A stretch of DNA of 64,000 bases from Streptomyces sp. NBC_01439 (GCF_036227605.1 NZ_CP109487.1:5619001-5683000), one strand, 5' to 3'. Counted from the first letter of the stretch, positions 48,416-60,272 are shown. Made by a program: numbers and translations. Notes: generated from the sequence alone by a model not told the origin.

Positions 48416-48922
48416 ATGAGTGAGATCGCAGACACCCCGGTACCCGTCCCGGTACCCGTCCCCGCCGCAGTCCCCGTCGCCGTGACCGGCTCCGACGTGC
48501 ACACCGTGCACGAGGCCTACTCCTTCGCGTGCATGAGGTGCGGGTACGGCTGGGAGCAGGCGTACGCGATCGAGCACCACGTCGACGGCAAGGGCGAGCC
48601 GTTCATCATGTACAAGGTCAACGACGAGCGGGTGCCCTCCCCCCTGTCCAACCCGACCTGCCTCAACTGCGGCGGACACGTCGTACGGATCATGCGGGCC
48701 GGGCAGGTCTCCTCGGTGCTCGGCATGATCGACCACATCTACCACCACCAGATCGCCCCCGGGATCGCCGGACCGGTGCCGGCCGGTGCGAACGTCCCCC
48801 GGACGCCGAAGCCGCGCAGGTCCGCCCGGTCGCACGCCTCCCCGGGGCCGGTGGTCGCCGGCCCGGCCGGGGAGCGCCGGGGCCTGCTCTCCCGACTGAA
48901 GGGGTTCTTCCGCCGGTCATAA
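48416..48922 (+). CDS. Conserved protein with two CxxC knuckles
   Basis: 168 residues from ATG 48416, with GAGGAG 5 nt upstream. After a Val/Pro-repeat leader (PVPVPVPVPAAVPV) it has CMRCGYGWEQAY and CLNCGGHVVR, a likely zinc ribbon formed by two CxxC pairs 44 residues apart, with His-rich segment IYHHQ nearby. The C-terminal 45 residues are basic and Pro/Ala-rich ending LLSRLKGFFRRS, which may touch membranes or nucleic acid. It sits immediately before tatD. Function unknown. Confidence 0.8.
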   Translation: MSEIADTPVPVPVPVPAAVPVAVTGSDVHTVHEAYSFACMRCGYGWEQAYAIEHHVDGKGEPFIMYKVNDERVPSPLSNPTCLNCGGHVVRIMRAGQVSSVLGMIDHIYHHQIAPGIAGPVPAGANVPRTPKPRRSARSHASPGPVVAGPAGERRGLLSRLKGFFRRS

Positions 48923-48932
48923 GATCGGCCGT

Positions 48933-49823
48933 ATGAGCACACGCGTGGAGAAGACGCAGCCCAAGGACGCACCGCCGCCGCTGCCCGAACCCCTCCGGGT
49001 GGCGGTGGCGGACTCGCACACCCACCTCGACATGCAGTCGGGGACCGTCGAGGAGGGCCTCGCGAAGGCCGCTTCGGTGGGCGTGACCACGGTCGTGCAG
49101 GTGGGCTGCGACGTGAAGGGCTCCCGGTGGGCCGCCGAGACCGCGGCCGCGTACGAGAACGTGCACGCGGCCGTCGCCCTCCACCCGAACGAAGCGCCGC
49201 GGATCGTGCTGGGGGATCCCGACGGTTGGTCGCGCCAGGGGGCCCGGGCCGGCGGCGGCGAAGCCGCCCTGGACGGGGCGCTCGCCGAGATCGAGGCACT
49301 GGCGGCCCTCGACCACGTCAAGGCGGTCGGCGAGACCGGCCTCGACCACTTCCGCACCGGACCCGAGGGCATGGCCGCGCAGGAGCGCTCCTTCCGCGCA
49401 CACATCGAGATCGCCAAGCGGCAGGGCAAGGCGCTCGTCATCCACGACCGGGACGCCCACGCGGACGTGCTGCGCATCCTGCGCGAGGAGGGCGCCCCCG
49501 AGCGCACCGTCTTCCACTGCTACTCCGGGGACGCCGATATGGCCCGCGAGTGCGCTGCCGCGGGGTACTACATGTCCTTCGCCGGGACCGTCACCTTCAA
49601 GAACGCCGCGCCGCTGCGCGAGGCCCTGGCCGTGGCCCCGCTGGAGCTGGTGCTCGTCGAGACGGACGCGCCCTACCTCACCCCTGCGCCGTACCGCGGA
49701 CGGCCCAACGCGCCGTACCTCATTCCGCTGACGGTCCGGGCGATGGCCGCGGTCCGCGGCATCGACGAAGACGCGATGGCCACGGCGCTGGCGGTCAACA
49801 CGGCGCGCGCCTTCGACTACTGA
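48933..49823 (+). CDS. tatD: TatD-family metal-dependent DNase
   Basis: 296 residues. TIM-barrel metallohydrolase: DSHTHLD (27-33, metal-binding His29 and His31), AVGETGLDHF (metal-binding Glu), VIHDRDAH, FHCYSGDA and LVETDAPYLTPAPYRG (catalytic Asp). N-terminal 25 residues are an extra Pro-rich lead. TatD enzymes degrade DNA 3'-5' in repair and DNA clearance. Lies 10 bp after the zinc ribbon gene and starts the tatD-rpfB-ksgA-ispE block. Confidence 0.94.
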   Translation: MSTRVEKTQPKDAPPPLPEPLRVAVADSHTHLDMQSGTVEEGLAKAASVGVTTVVQVGCDVKGSRWAAETAAAYENVHAAVALHPNEAPRIVLGDPDGWSRQGARAGGGEAALDGALAEIEALAALDHVKAVGETGLDHFRTGPEGMAAQERSFRAHIEIAKRQGKALVIHDRDAHADVLRILREEGAPERTVFHCYSGDADMARECAAAGYYMSFAGTVTFKNAAPLREALAVAPLELVLVETDAPYLTPAPYRGRPNAPYLIPLTVRAMAAVRGIDEDAMATALAVNTARAFDY

Positions 49824-49949
49824 CCGCCACGGACGACCCACCTGCTCCGACACACTGAGTAATCGTTTCGCTTTGGAGCGTGACGACTCCTCCGCTAGGG
49901 TGCCGTGCCCCGCACCGGAGGGTGCCGGATCACCAGTGGAGCGAGCGTC

Positions 49950-51443
49950 GTGAGCGATACGCAGGGCAGTCACCGCCATGGCGGTCCCGTCCCCGAGGCG
50001 TACGAGGCCCAGCCCTTGACCCAGCCCCCGGCCTGGCCGGCCGGTGCGGGAGGTCCCGGGCCCGCCGCGTGGGACCCGGAGCCCCCGGCCTGGACCTCGA
50101 CCCAGGCCTGGACCTCGACCCAGGCCCCGGTCACCCCGGTCCCGACCCCGCGCGGCGGGCACCGTCGCCGGCCCGCCATGTCACCGGCCGAGCTGGCGGA
50201 GGCCGACACCCTGGCCGCGGCGCCCGCCCTGCCCGGCCCGGGCCGCCGCCGGGCCGCTGCCCCCGTGACCGCGGCCCCCGCCCCCGCCCCCGCCTCCGGG
50301 GCGCCGGGCCGCCGCCGGGCCCGGGGCCGCAGCACACCCGTCGAGACCCTCGGCGGGAACTGGCGGCGGATCGTGCCGCAGGCCCTCGTCGTCGCCTTCC
50401 TCGCGGGCGGCACCACGGCGTTCGTCGCCGCCGACAAGTCCGTACGGCTCACCGTGGACGGCGTCCTGCGCACCCGCCACACCTTCGCCGACGACATCGG
50501 CGAACTGCTCGCCGCCGAAGGCCTCGGCGTCGGCCCCCACGACCTCGTCGCCCCCGCCCCCGGCGAACCCCTCGACGACGGCGAGGAGGTCGTCGTCCGC
50601 TACGGCCGCCCCCTGCACCTGACCCTCGACGGACAGCAGCGCCAGGTGTGGACCACCGCCCGCACCGTCGAGGGCGCCCTGCACCAGTTCGGCATCCGTG
50701 CGGAGGGCGCCCACCTCTCCGCCCCCCGCACCGCCCCCGTCCCGCGCGCCGGGCTGGCCCTCAGCGTCCGCACCGAACGCAGCGTCACCTTCATGGCCGA
50801 CGGCCGCGAACGCACCATCCGCACCAACGCCGCCACCGTCCGGGAGGCCCTCGACCAGGCGGGCATCACCCTCCAGGACCAGGACACCACCTCCGTACCG
50901 CCCACCGACTTCCCGCGCGACGGCCAGATCGTCACCGTGCTGCGCGTCACCGGCACCCGCGAGGTCCGCGAGGAGCGGATCCCGTACGAGACCGAGAAGG
51001 TCAAGGACCCCGAGCTGTTCGCCGGCACCGAGGTCGTCGAGCGTGTCGGCCGCCCCGGCGCGCGCCGGGTCACGTACAGCCTGCGCACCGTCAACGGGGT
51101 CCGGCAGACGCCGCGGCCCATCGCCGACGAGGTCGTCCGCGAACCCGTCACCCAGCTCGTCAAGATCGGCACCAAGGCGCTGCCGGGCTCCGTCGCCGGC
51201 GCCGACGGCCTCAACTGGGCGGCCCTCGCCCAGTGCGAGTCCGGCGGCCGCCCCTCCGCCACCGATGCCTCCGGGACCTACGGCGGGCTGTACCAGTTCG
51301 ACGTCCGCACCTGGCAGGCCCTCGGCGGCAGCGGACGCCCGCAGGACGCCCCGGGCGCGGAACAGACGTACCGGGCGAAGAAGCTCTACGTGCAGCGGGG
51401 GGCGAGTCCGTGGCCGCACTGCGGCCGTACGCTTTACCGGTGA
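49950..51443 (+). CDS. rpfB: Resuscitation-promoting factor RpfB-like protein
   Basis: 497 residues from GTG 49950. A 130-residue Pro/Ala-rich cytoplasmic region precedes one membrane helix ([21 protein letters not shown]). Outside are three DUF348 repeats ([61 protein letters not shown]), a G5 domain ([28 protein letters not shown]) and a C-terminal transglycosylase-like RPF domain: [31 protein letters not shown], with the catalytic Glu in CESGG. It cleaves peptidoglycan and promotes spore germination. Gene order rpfB-ksgA-ispE is the same as in Mycobacterium. Confidence 0.94.
   Translation: MSDTQGSHRHGGPVPEAYEAQPLTQPPAWPAGAGGPGPAAWDPEPPAWTSTQAWTSTQAPVTPVPTPRGGHRRRPAMSPAELAEADTLAAAPALPGPGRRRAAAPVTAAPAPAPASGAPGRRRARGRSTPVETLGGNWRRIVPQALVVAFLAGGTTAFVAADKSVRLTVDGVLRTRHTFADDIGELLAAEGLGVGPHDLVAPAPGEPLDDGEEVVVRYGRPLHLTLDGQQRQVWTTARTVEGALHQFGIRAEGAHLSAPRTAPVPRAGLALSVRTERSVTFMADGRERTIRTNAATVREALDQAGITLQDQDTTSVPPTDFPRDGQIVTVLRVTGTREVREERIPYETEKVKDPELFAGTEVVERVGRPGARRVTYSLRTVNGVRQTPRPIADEVVREPVTQLVKIGTKALPGSVAGADGLNWAALAQCESGGRPSATDASGTYGGLYQFDVRTWQALGGSGRPQDAPGAEQTYRAKKLYVQRGASPWPHCGRTLYR
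50087..50122 (+). repeat. Perfect 18-bp tandem duplication in rpfB
   Basis: Two identical 18-bp units encode the hexapeptide pair W-T-S-T-Q-A in the disordered N-terminal region of RpfB. They keep the frame. Confidence 0.9.
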
Positions 51444-52360
51444 GCACCGCAGAGCAGCAGCCCGAGAACACCGAGAACACCTCCCCCGCCGCGCCCGACG
51501 CCCTCCTCGGCCCGGCCGACATCAGGGAGCTGGCCGCCGCCCTCGGCGTACGCCCGACGAAGCAGAAGGGGCAGAACTTCGTCATCGACGCCAACACGGT
51601 CCGCCGGATCGTGCGCACCGCCGAGGTCCGCCCCGACGACGTGGTCGTCGAGGTCGGCCCGGGGCTCGGCTCGCTGACGCTCGCGCTGCTGGAGGCCGCG
51701 GACCGGGTCGTCGCCGTCGAGATCGACGACATCCTGGCCGCGGCGCTGCCCGCCACCATCGAGGCCCGGATGCCCGCGAAGAAGGACCGCTTCGCACTGG
51801 TCCACTCCGACGCGATGCTGGTGACCGAACTGCCCGGCCCGGCGCCGACCGCGCTCGTCGCGAACCTGCCGTACAACGTGGCCGTGCCCGTCCTGCTCAC
51901 CATGCTCGACCGCTTCCCGACCATCGAGCGCACGCTGGTGATGGTGCAGTCCGAGGTCGCCGACCGGCTGGCCGCGGAACCGGGCAACAAGGTCTACGGG
52001 GTGCCCTCCGTCAAGGCCAACTGGTACGCACACGTCAAGCGAGCCGGCGCCATCGGCCGCAAGGTCTTCTGGCCCGCCCCGAACGTCGACTCCGGTCTCG
52101 TCTCGCTGGTGCGCCGCACCGAGCCGATCAAGACCACCGCCACCAAGGCCGAGGTCTTCGCGGTCGTCGACGCCGCCTTCGCCCAGCGCCGCAAGACGCT
52201 GCGCGCCGCGCTGGCCGGCTGGGCCGGCTCGGCGGCGGGCGCGGAGGCCGCGCTGGTCGCCGCCGGCATCTCGCCGCAGGCCCGCGGGGAGTCCCTGACG
52301 GTCGAGGAGTTCGCGGCGATCGCCGAGCACAAGCCCGCGGCGGAGAGGCCGGCCCTGTGA
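51440..52360 (+). CDS. ksgA: 16S rRNA (adenine(1518)-N6/adenine(1519)-N6)-dimethyltransferase
   Basis: 306 residues from GTG 51440, overlapping the rpfB stop as GTGA. KsgA motifs: [52 protein letters not shown] (SAM site), [17 protein letters not shown] (catalytic NLPY) and a C-terminal helical domain with [16 protein letters not shown]. It dimethylates two adenines in the 3' hairpin of 16S rRNA late in 30S assembly. The N-terminal 25 residues are an acidic Glu/Pro-rich lead. Confidence 0.96.
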   Translation: MSTAEQQPENTENTSPAAPDALLGPADIRELAAALGVRPTKQKGQNFVIDANTVRRIVRTAEVRPDDVVVEVGPGLGSLTLALLEAADRVVAVEIDDILAAALPATIEARMPAKKDRFALVHSDAMLVTELPGPAPTALVANLPYNVAVPVLLTMLDRFPTIERTLVMVQSEVADRLAAEPGNKVYGVPSVKANWYAHVKRAGAIGRKVFWPAPNVDSGLVSLVRRTEPIKTTATKAEVFAVVDAAFAQRRKTLRAALAGWAGSAAGAEAALVAAGISPQARGESLTVEEFAAIAEHKPAAERPAL

Positions 52361-53274
52361 GCGCGCACCGGACGCCCGTGACCGTACGGGTCCCCGCGAA
52401 GGTCAACGTCCAGCTGGCGGTGGGCGCGGCCCGCCCCGACGGCTTCCACGACCTGGCCAACGTCTTCCTCGCCGTGTCCCTGTACGACGAGGTCACCGCC
52501 GCCCCGGCCGACGCCCTGACCATCACCTGCACCGGCCCCGACGCCGACCAGGTGCCCCTGGACCGCACCAACCTCGCGGCGCGCGCCGCCGAGGTCCTCG
52601 CCACCCGGGCCGGCATCGAACCCGCCGTCCACCTGCACATCGCGAAGAACATCCCGGTCGCGGGCGGCATGGCGGGCGGCAGCGCGGACGGCGCGGCGGC
52701 CCTGCTGGCCTGCGACGCCCTGTGGGGCCTGAACACCCCGCGCGCCGAACTCCTCGACATCTGCGCGGAGCTCGGCAGCGACGTCCCCTTCAGCCTCGTC
52801 GGCGGGGCCGCGCTCGGCACCGGCCGCGGTGAGCTGCTCACGCCGGTCGGGGCGGGGACGTTCCACTGGGTCTTCGCGGTGGCCGACGGCGGGCTGTCCA
52901 CCCCGGCGGTCTTCCGCGAGTTCGACCGCCTCGCCGAGGCCGCGGGCACGCGGATTCCCGAACCGGAAGCTTTCCCGGCGCTGCTGGCGGCCCTGGCTTC
53001 GGGCGATCCGGACGCGCTGGGCGCGGCGCTCGCCAATGACCTCCAGCCGGCCGCGCTCTCCCTGCGCCCCCAGCTCGCGCGGACGCTGGCCGCGGGCACG
53101 GACGGTGGCGCGCTCGCCGCGCTGGTCTCCGGCTCGGGTCCGACGACGGCGTTCCTCGTCGCGGACGAGGAAGCCGCCGCCAAGGTCGCTGCCGCGCTCG
53201 AAGCCTCCGGCACCTGCCGGGCCACTCGCGTGGCGTCCAGCCCCGCCCCGGGTGCCACGGTCCTGCCGTCCTGA
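52357..53274 (+). CDS. ispE: 4-diphosphocytidyl-2-C-methyl-D-erythritol kinase
   Basis: 305 residues from GTG 52357, overlapping ksgA as GTGA. GHMP kinase: [46 protein letters not shown] (ATP-binding glycine loop), [21 protein letters not shown], and a C-terminal [10 protein letters not shown]. It phosphorylates CDP-methylerythritol in the MEP pathway for isoprenoids. Last gene of the block; a dispersed-repeat stem-loop follows. Confidence 0.95.
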   Translation: MSAHRTPVTVRVPAKVNVQLAVGAARPDGFHDLANVFLAVSLYDEVTAAPADALTITCTGPDADQVPLDRTNLAARAAEVLATRAGIEPAVHLHIAKNIPVAGGMAGGSADGAAALLACDALWGLNTPRAELLDICAELGSDVPFSLVGGAALGTGRGELLTPVGAGTFHWVFAVADGGLSTPAVFREFDRLAEAAGTRIPEPEAFPALLAALASGDPDALGAALANDLQPAALSLRPQLARTLAAGTDGGALAALVSGSGPTTAFLVADEEAAAKVAAALEASGTCRATRVASSPAPGATVLPS

Positions 53275-53292
53275 CCCTGCGGGCCGGCTGCT

Positions 53293-53414
53293 GGGGCTCC
53301 GCCCCAGACCCCGCGCCTCAAACTCCCCCAGCTACCGCTGGGAGGTGCCCCCTGGCGAGGCTGAAATCCCAGCCCCGCCGGCGATTGAGGCGCGGGGTAC
53401 GCGGGCGGAGCCCC
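53293..53414. repeat. Streptomyces intergenic repeat, paired inverted copies, terminator-like
   Basis: GGGGCTCCGCC and CCCCGCGCCTCAA (53293-53303, 53309-53321) recur in reverse complement at 53404-53414 and 53385-53397, so the region can form one long stem with a large loop. The core CGCGCCTCAA is shared with copies A and B. It probably ends ispE transcription. Confidence 0.75.
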
Positions 53415-53488
53415 GGTAGCAGTACCTAGGCCGGAGTTGAGTATCCGCACCCTGTCGGGAGACACCCGGCGGGGGACACCGTGGCCCC

Positions 53489-54817
53489 ATGACAGCCAGC
53501 ACACGCGCCATGGCCGAGGCCACCCCCGCCGACCGCGACCGGTACGTCGACCTGCTGCGCGTCGCCTCGCTCGGCACCGTCATCGCCGGGCACTGGCTGA
53601 TGGCCGCCGTCAGCGTCGACGGCATAGGGAACCTGCTCGCCCTCGTACCCGCCCTCCAGGTGCTCACCTGGGGGCTGCAGATCATGCCCGTCTTCTTCTT
53701 CGTCGGCGGGTTCTCGCACGCCCTGTCCTACCGTTCCCTGGCCCGCCGCACCGACGGGCCCGTCTACGCCGCCTTCCTGCGGGCCCGGCTCCAGCGGCTG
53801 CTGCGCCCCACCCTCGTCTTCGTCATGGTGTGGGCCGCGGCCGCGCTCGCCGTACAGCTCGCCGGCCACGGCGGCGGAACGCTGACCGGGGCCGCGCTGC
53901 GGATCGTCACCCAGCCGCTGTGGTTCATCGGGATCTACCTCGCCATGGTCGCCTTCACCCCGCCGCTGCTGAAGCTGCACGAGCGCCACGGCTGGGCCGC
54001 CTTCGCCGCGCTGGCCGGGGCGGCCGCACTGGTCGACGTACTGCGCTTCGCGCTCGGCGTCCCCTACGTGGAGTTCCTGAACTTCGCCCTCGTCTGGCTC
54101 GCCGTCCACCAGCTCGGCTTCCTGCGCGCCGACGGCCGCATCCGCAGGCCCGCCGTCCTCGCCGTCGCGGGACTGGCCTCGGCCGCCCTGCTGGTGGCGT
54201 ACGGCCCGTACCCGCTGTCCATGGTCGGGATGCCCGGCGAGAAGGTCTCCAACATGGCCCCGCCCACCCTCGCCCTGCTCTGCCACGGCCTGTGGCTCGT
54301 CGGCGCCGTCCAGCTGGCGGCCGGGCCCGCCGCCGCGTGGCTGCGCCGCCCGCGCGTCTGGCGCGGGGTGGTCGCGGCCAACGGCCTCGCCATGACCGCC
54401 TTCCTGTGGCACCTGACCGCCATGCTCGGCGTGTACGCGGCCCAGCTCGCCCTCGGCCTCGACCTGCCGACCCCCGCGACGGCCGCCTGGTGGGCACAGG
54501 TGCCGGTACGGATCCTGGCCGCGGCCGTGGTCACGGGCGCACTCGTCGCGCTGTTCCGCCGCTTCGAGTCGCCCCGGCCCAGCGCCCCGGCGCCCGCCCG
54601 GCGCACGGGCGGCCCCGTCGCCGCCCTCGGGATCACCCTGTGCCTGCTCGGCATCCTGGGCCTGTCCATGACCGGCCTCGGCGGCCTGCTCGACGGACAC
54701 AGCGCCACGCTGATCGCCCTGCCCGTCACCGCGCCCGCCGCGATCGCGATGGCGCTGGGCGGCTGGTACCTCGTGGAACGGTCTGCCCCGGCCCGGAGGG
54801 TTAGGCTGAGGGGCTGA
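53489..54817 (+). CDS. Acyltransferase family 3 membrane protein
   Basis: 442 residues from ATG 53489. Ten to eleven membrane helices. The N-terminal DRDRYVDLLRVASLGTVIAGHWLMA has the first-helix Arg and His typical of acyltransferase 3 (PF01757-type) enzymes, and MPVFFFVGGFSHALSYRS and PLWFIGIYLAMVAFTPPLL follow. Members transfer acetyl or other acyl groups to envelope sugars or lipids. Acceptor is unknown. It is followed after 28 bp by the ABC-F gene. Confidence 0.9.
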   Translation: MTASTRAMAEATPADRDRYVDLLRVASLGTVIAGHWLMAAVSVDGIGNLLALVPALQVLTWGLQIMPVFFFVGGFSHALSYRSLARRTDGPVYAAFLRARLQRLLRPTLVFVMVWAAAALAVQLAGHGGGTLTGAALRIVTQPLWFIGIYLAMVAFTPPLLKLHERHGWAAFAALAGAAALVDVLRFALGVPYVEFLNFALVWLAVHQLGFLRADGRIRRPAVLAVAGLASAALLVAYGPYPLSMVGMPGEKVSNMAPPTLALLCHGLWLVGAVQLAAGPAAAWLRRPRVWRGVVAANGLAMTAFLWHLTAMLGVYAAQLALGLDLPTPATAAWWAQVPVRILAAAVVTGALVALFRRFESPRPSAPAPARRTGGPVAALGITLCLLGILGLSMTGLGGLLDGHSATLIALPVTAPAAIAMALGGWYLVERSAPARRVRLRG

Positions 54818-54845
54818 TCCACACCCTTTCCCTGGAGCGCGTCTG

Positions 54846-56645
<1,800 letters not shown>

Positions 56646-56665
56646 GCGGAGCCGGGGCGGGTCGG

Positions 56666-56715
56666 TGATAGAAAGGTCATCCTCCCCGCCCTCCTGATGC
56701 CGAAAGCGTGCGCTG
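56666..56715 (+). promoter_or_regulatory. Leader of the first PQQ-propeller gene, duplicated at 58561-58611
   Basis: The 50 bp before the first propeller gene start TGATAGAAAGGTCAT and end GCGTGCGCTG. They recur almost unchanged (one small length difference and a few substitutions) before the second propeller gene. Conservation while the surrounding spacer decayed suggests a promoter or leader under selection. Confidence 0.5.
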
Positions 56716-58362
56716 ATGACCGAGCTGCCCCAGCCGCCGAACCAGCTGCCGAACCAGCCGTCGACGCCTTCCGGTTACGGGCACCTGCCCGGTCCGCCGC
56801 AGCAGGGGTACGGGTTCCCGCCGCAGGGTGAGAACCCGTACGCGCAGCAGCCCGGGTACCCGCCGCAGCCGCCGACCGTGCCGCAGCAGTGGCCGGCCGG
56901 TCCGGGCGGTTCGGCCGGCCAGGGCGGCCCCGGTCCGGGTGCTGCATCGGCGAAGAAGAACAAGCTGATCGTGCTGGTCGCCGCCGCCGCGGCGACCGTC
57001 CTGGCCCTCGGGGGCGTCGGTTACGTGGCCTTCTCCGGCGGCGACGGGGATCCGGAGCCGGTCGCACAGCAGCCCGCCGACGCCAAGCCCTCCAGCACCC
57101 CTCCGGTGGACAAGGGCGACGGCAACGGGGACGGCGGCGCCGGTCCGCAGACGGACCTCAACGCCGGCCGCAAGCAGGGCGAGGACAAGGCCCTCTGGCT
57201 CAAGACCACCAAGATCGACGGCCCCGGCATGGGCGTCGACGCCGCCGGCCAGTGGGTCATCGGCGACACCGTGGTCAAGAGCCTCTGGAGGAACCTCACC
57301 GGCTACTCGGTCACCGACGGCAAGGAGAAGTGGACACTCCCCTTCCCCGCACAGATCTGCTCCGTCGCCCCGCAGACCACGGCCGAGGGCAGGACCCTCG
57401 TCATGTACCGCGACGGCGAGGGGGAGAACACCTCCTGCAACCAGCTGCGCGTGGTCGACCTCAAGACGGGCAAGGAGGTCTGGTCGAAGCAGGTGCCCAG
57501 CGAGGGGGTCTTCGACATCTTCACCAGCCCCACCCTGTCCATGACCGGGGACACCGTCACCGTCAGCCGCGGAGGCACCGCCAGCGCCTTCAAGATCAGC
57601 AACGGTGACAAGCTCTTCGCGAACCCCCTGGGCGACGGCTGCAACCCGGACTCCTACGAGGCCGGCAACGGAAAGATGATCGCCCTCGCCACCTGCTCGG
57701 ACGAGGACTCCACCGCAGAGGTCCACGGCATCGACCCCGTCACCGGCGCGAAGGGCTGGGCCTACCGGCTCCCCGCGAAGTTCAAGGTCACCAGCATCTA
57801 CTCGGTGAACCCGACCGTCATCGACATCGGCAACGAGCAGACGAAGCAGCGCTCCATCGTGGTCCTGGGGCCCGACGGGAAGCAGACCGCCACCCTCGCC
57901 GGCGAGGGCAGCTTCGCCGTCGGCTGCGGCGACACCGGCCTCTTCCGGTCGCTGGCGACCTGCCCCTCGGCCGTCGTCGACGCGAACACCCTCTACCTGC
58001 CCACCGCGGCGGGGACCGGCAAGGCCAACGAGATCGTCGCCTTCGACCTGGCCACCGGCAAGGACAAGTGGCGGGTCCCGGCCGGGGACAAGCGCACGCT
58101 CACTCCGCTCAAGGCCGTGAACGGGCAGCTGATCGCCTACCGGAAGGCCGAGGAGGAGCAGGGCGGCGAGGTCCTGTCCATCCCGGCCGCCGGCGGCACC
58201 CCGACCGCCCTCCTGCGCCACCCCTCGGGCGCCGCGGCCCCGATCGAGAGGACCTTCACCCTCCCGGAGCTGGACTACGTGGACGGACGGTTCTTCATCT
58301 CCTCCACCCACCTGCGGGCCCAGGGCCAGGACGAGAAGCTCCTGATGGTCTTCGGCAAGTGA
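56716..58362 (+). CDS. Membrane-anchored PQQ-type beta-propeller protein, copy 1
   Basis: 548 residues. A cytoplasmic Pro/Gln/Gly-rich 70-residue region (LPGPPQQGYGFPPQGE) leads to one helix (KKNKLIVLVAAAAATVLALGGVGYVAF), then an Asp/Gly/Pro linker and an extracytoplasmic domain of propeller blades of the PQQ/quinoprotein type: GYSVTDGKEKW, LRVVDLKTGKEVW, IDPVTGAKGWAYRL, IVAFDLATGKDKWRV. The pattern G-x-x-x-W at the end of each strand is PQQ-like, but the cofactor residues are not demonstrable; such domains also serve as scaffolds or sensors. The next two genes are paralogues. Confidence 0.8.
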   Translation: MTELPQPPNQLPNQPSTPSGYGHLPGPPQQGYGFPPQGENPYAQQPGYPPQPPTVPQQWPAGPGGSAGQGGPGPGAASAKKNKLIVLVAAAAATVLALGGVGYVAFSGGDGDPEPVAQQPADAKPSSTPPVDKGDGNGDGGAGPQTDLNAGRKQGEDKALWLKTTKIDGPGMGVDAAGQWVIGDTVVKSLWRNLTGYSVTDGKEKWTLPFPAQICSVAPQTTAEGRTLVMYRDGEGENTSCNQLRVVDLKTGKEVWSKQVPSEGVFDIFTSPTLSMTGDTVTVSRGGTASAFKISNGDKLFANPLGDGCNPDSYEAGNGKMIALATCSDEDSTAEVHGIDPVTGAKGWAYRLPAKFKVTSIYSVNPTVIDIGNEQTKQRSIVVLGPDGKQTATLAGEGSFAVGCGDTGLFRSLATCPSAVVDANTLYLPTAAGTGKANEIVAFDLATGKDKWRVPAGDKRTLTPLKAVNGQLIAYRKAEEEQGGEVLSIPAAGGTPTALLRHPSGAAAPIERTFTLPELDYVDGRFFISSTHLRAQGQDEKLLMVFGK

Positions 58363-58390
58363 GCACGAGCCCGGGCCCGCGCAGGGCTCC

Positions 58391-58451
58391 GCGAACTCCG
58401 TCCGGACCGCGAGGATTTGGCGACGCGCCGGGGCGAGACGGCCGAGGAGGC
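58391..58451 (+). repeat. Decayed duplicate of the last 61 bp of the ABC-F gene
   Basis: Aligned without gaps to 56581-56641, 48 of 61 positions agree by hand count, including the blocks GCGAACTCC, CGGACCGCGA and GCCGAGGAGG. No reading frame survives. It marks the left end of the unit that was duplicated to create the second propeller gene. Confidence 0.7.
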
Positions 58452-58502
58452 TTGGATTTCGACGGACTTCGGGGGCAACTGGCCGGATAACGGCGGCGTC
58501 AC

Positions 58503-58541
58503 GGGCCGGTCCTCCCTTGGGAACAGGGGGTGGACCGGCCC
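58503..58541 (+). terminator. Terminator after propeller gene 1
   Basis: GGGCCGGTCC at 58503-58512 with its exact complement at 58532-58541; 140 bp past the stop of copy 1 and 20 bp before the leader of copy 2. Confidence 0.6.
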
Positions 58542-58611
58542 GATGTATGGGCGCTGTCAGTGATAGAAAGGTCATTCTCCCCGACCTTCCCGATGCCGAA
58601 AGCGTGCGCTG

Positions 58612-60228
58612 ATGACCGAGCTGCCCCAGCCGCCGAACCAGCCGCCGGCGCCTTCCGGTTACGGGCACCTGCCCGGTCCGCCGCAGCAGGGGTACGGGTT
58701 CCCGCCGCAGGGCGAGAACCCGTACGCGCAGCAGCCCGCGTACCCGCCGCAGCCGCCGACCGTGGCGCAGCAGCGGCCGGCGGGCCCGGGCGGCCCCGGT
58801 TCCGGTTCGGGCCCGGCGTCGTCGAAGAAGAACAAGCCGATCGTGCTGGTCGCCGCTGCGGTGGCCGCCGCGCTGGTCCTCGGGGGCGTCGGCTACGCGG
58901 CCTTCTCCGGCGACGACGGGGACCCGGAGCCGGTCGCACAGCAGCCCGCCGACGCTGAGCCCTCCGGTTCTCCTTCGGTGGACAAGGGCGACGGCAAGGG
59001 TGACCACGAAGACCTGAAGGCGGACTTCAACGCCGGCCGCAAGCAGGGCGAGGACAAGGTCCTCTGGCTCAAGACCATCAAGGTCAACGGCCCCGGCGCC
59101 GGGGTGTTCAGCAAGGGCCACTGGATCTTCGGCGACACCATCGCCAAGCCCGTCGGCAAGACGATCACCGGCTACGCGGTCGCCGACGGCAAGGAGAAGT
59201 GGACGATCAACTTCCCTGGCCAGATCTGCGGTACGACGAACGGCAAGACCACCGACGACGGCAAGGCCGTCTTCATGTACCGCAACGGCGACTCGGACGA
59301 CGCCGACTGCAACCAGATCCAAATGATCGACCTCAAGGCGGGCAAGGCGGGCTGGTCGAAGCAAGTGTCCAAGGAGAGCACCTTCGACGTGTTCCTCGAC
59401 GCCGAACTGGCCCTGACCGGGGACACCGTCACGGTCAACCGGCTCACCCGCGCCACCGCCTTCCGGGTCAGCACCGGCGACCAGCTCTTCGCCAGCCCGG
59501 CCGAGGGTTGCATACCCGGCCGCTACGCCGCCGGCAGCGGCAAGCTGCTCGGCATCGCCACCTGCTTCGACGCCGACGCGACCGTCGAGATCCAGGACGC
59601 CGACCCGGTCACCGGCAAGAAGAACTGGACCCACCGCCTGCCCAAGGGCTGGAGGGTCAACCGGGTCTACTCCCTCGACCCGATCGTCCTCCACATCGAG
59701 GACGAGTCCACGAACGAGCGGCCCATCGTCGTCCTCGGCCCCGACGGCCAGAAGCGCGCCACGCTCTCCGCCGAGGGCAAGTTCTCGATCCATTGCAGCT
59801 CTGCCCACGACGACACCCTGCAGGGCTGCGCCACCGCCGTCGCCGACGCGGGCACCCTTTACCTGCCCACCACGGTCGACCTCGGCGAGGCCAACGAGAT
59901 CGTCGCCTTCGACCTGACCACCGGCAAGGCCAAGTGGCGCGTCCCGGCGGGCAAAGCACGCACCATCGTCCCGCTCAAAGCTGCGAACGGGCAGCTGATC
60001 GCCTACCGGAAGGCCGAGATGGACCAGGGCGGTGAGGTCCTCTCGATCCCGGCCGCCGGTGGCACCCCGACCACGCTCCTGCGCCACCCGTCGGGCCCCT
60101 CCGCCCCGGTCGAGAGCACTTTCTTTTCCCCGAAGGTCGACTACGTGGACGGGCGTTTCTTCATCTCCACGTACCGACTGTTGGCCCAGGACACGGAGGA
60201 GAAGCTCCTGATGGCCTTCGGTAAGTGA
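58612..60228 (+). CDS. Membrane-anchored PQQ-type beta-propeller protein, copy 2
   Basis: 538 residues, closely similar to copy 1: the first ten residues, the helix region (KKNKPIVLVAAAVAAALVLGGVGYAAF), EPVAQQPADAEPS and NAGRKQGEDKVLWLKTIKVNGPG all match. The propeller part differs more (LTRATAFRVSTGDQLF, IQDADPVTGKKNWTHRLP, IVAFDLTTGKAKWRVPAGK). The C-terminus VDYVDGRFFISTYRLLAQ and LLMAFGK is kept. It arose by tandem duplication with its leader. Function unknown; sequence divergence outside but not at the anchor suggests change of ligand or partner. Confidence 0.8.
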   Translation: MTELPQPPNQPPAPSGYGHLPGPPQQGYGFPPQGENPYAQQPAYPPQPPTVAQQRPAGPGGPGSGSGPASSKKNKPIVLVAAAVAAALVLGGVGYAAFSGDDGDPEPVAQQPADAEPSGSPSVDKGDGKGDHEDLKADFNAGRKQGEDKVLWLKTIKVNGPGAGVFSKGHWIFGDTIAKPVGKTITGYAVADGKEKWTINFPGQICGTTNGKTTDDGKAVFMYRNGDSDDADCNQIQMIDLKAGKAGWSKQVSKESTFDVFLDAELALTGDTVTVNRLTRATAFRVSTGDQLFASPAEGCIPGRYAAGSGKLLGIATCFDADATVEIQDADPVTGKKNWTHRLPKGWRVNRVYSLDPIVLHIEDESTNERPIVVLGPDGQKRATLSAEGKFSIHCSSAHDDTLQGCATAVADAGTLYLPTTVDLGEANEIVAFDLTTGKAKWRVPAGKARTIVPLKAANGQLIAYRKAEMDQGGEVLSIPAAGGTPTTLLRHPSGPSAPVESTFFSPKVDYVDGRFFISTYRLLAQDTEEKLLMAFGK

Positions 60229-60272
60229 GAACGCGTCCGAGCAGCCGCCCACCGAAAGGCAAACAGCAACCG

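Noticed and set aside
49824..49949. c-di-AMP (ydaO) riboswitch before rpfB
   Set aside because: The 126-nt gap is too short and lacks the conserved paired elements, although other Streptomyces rpf genes have one.
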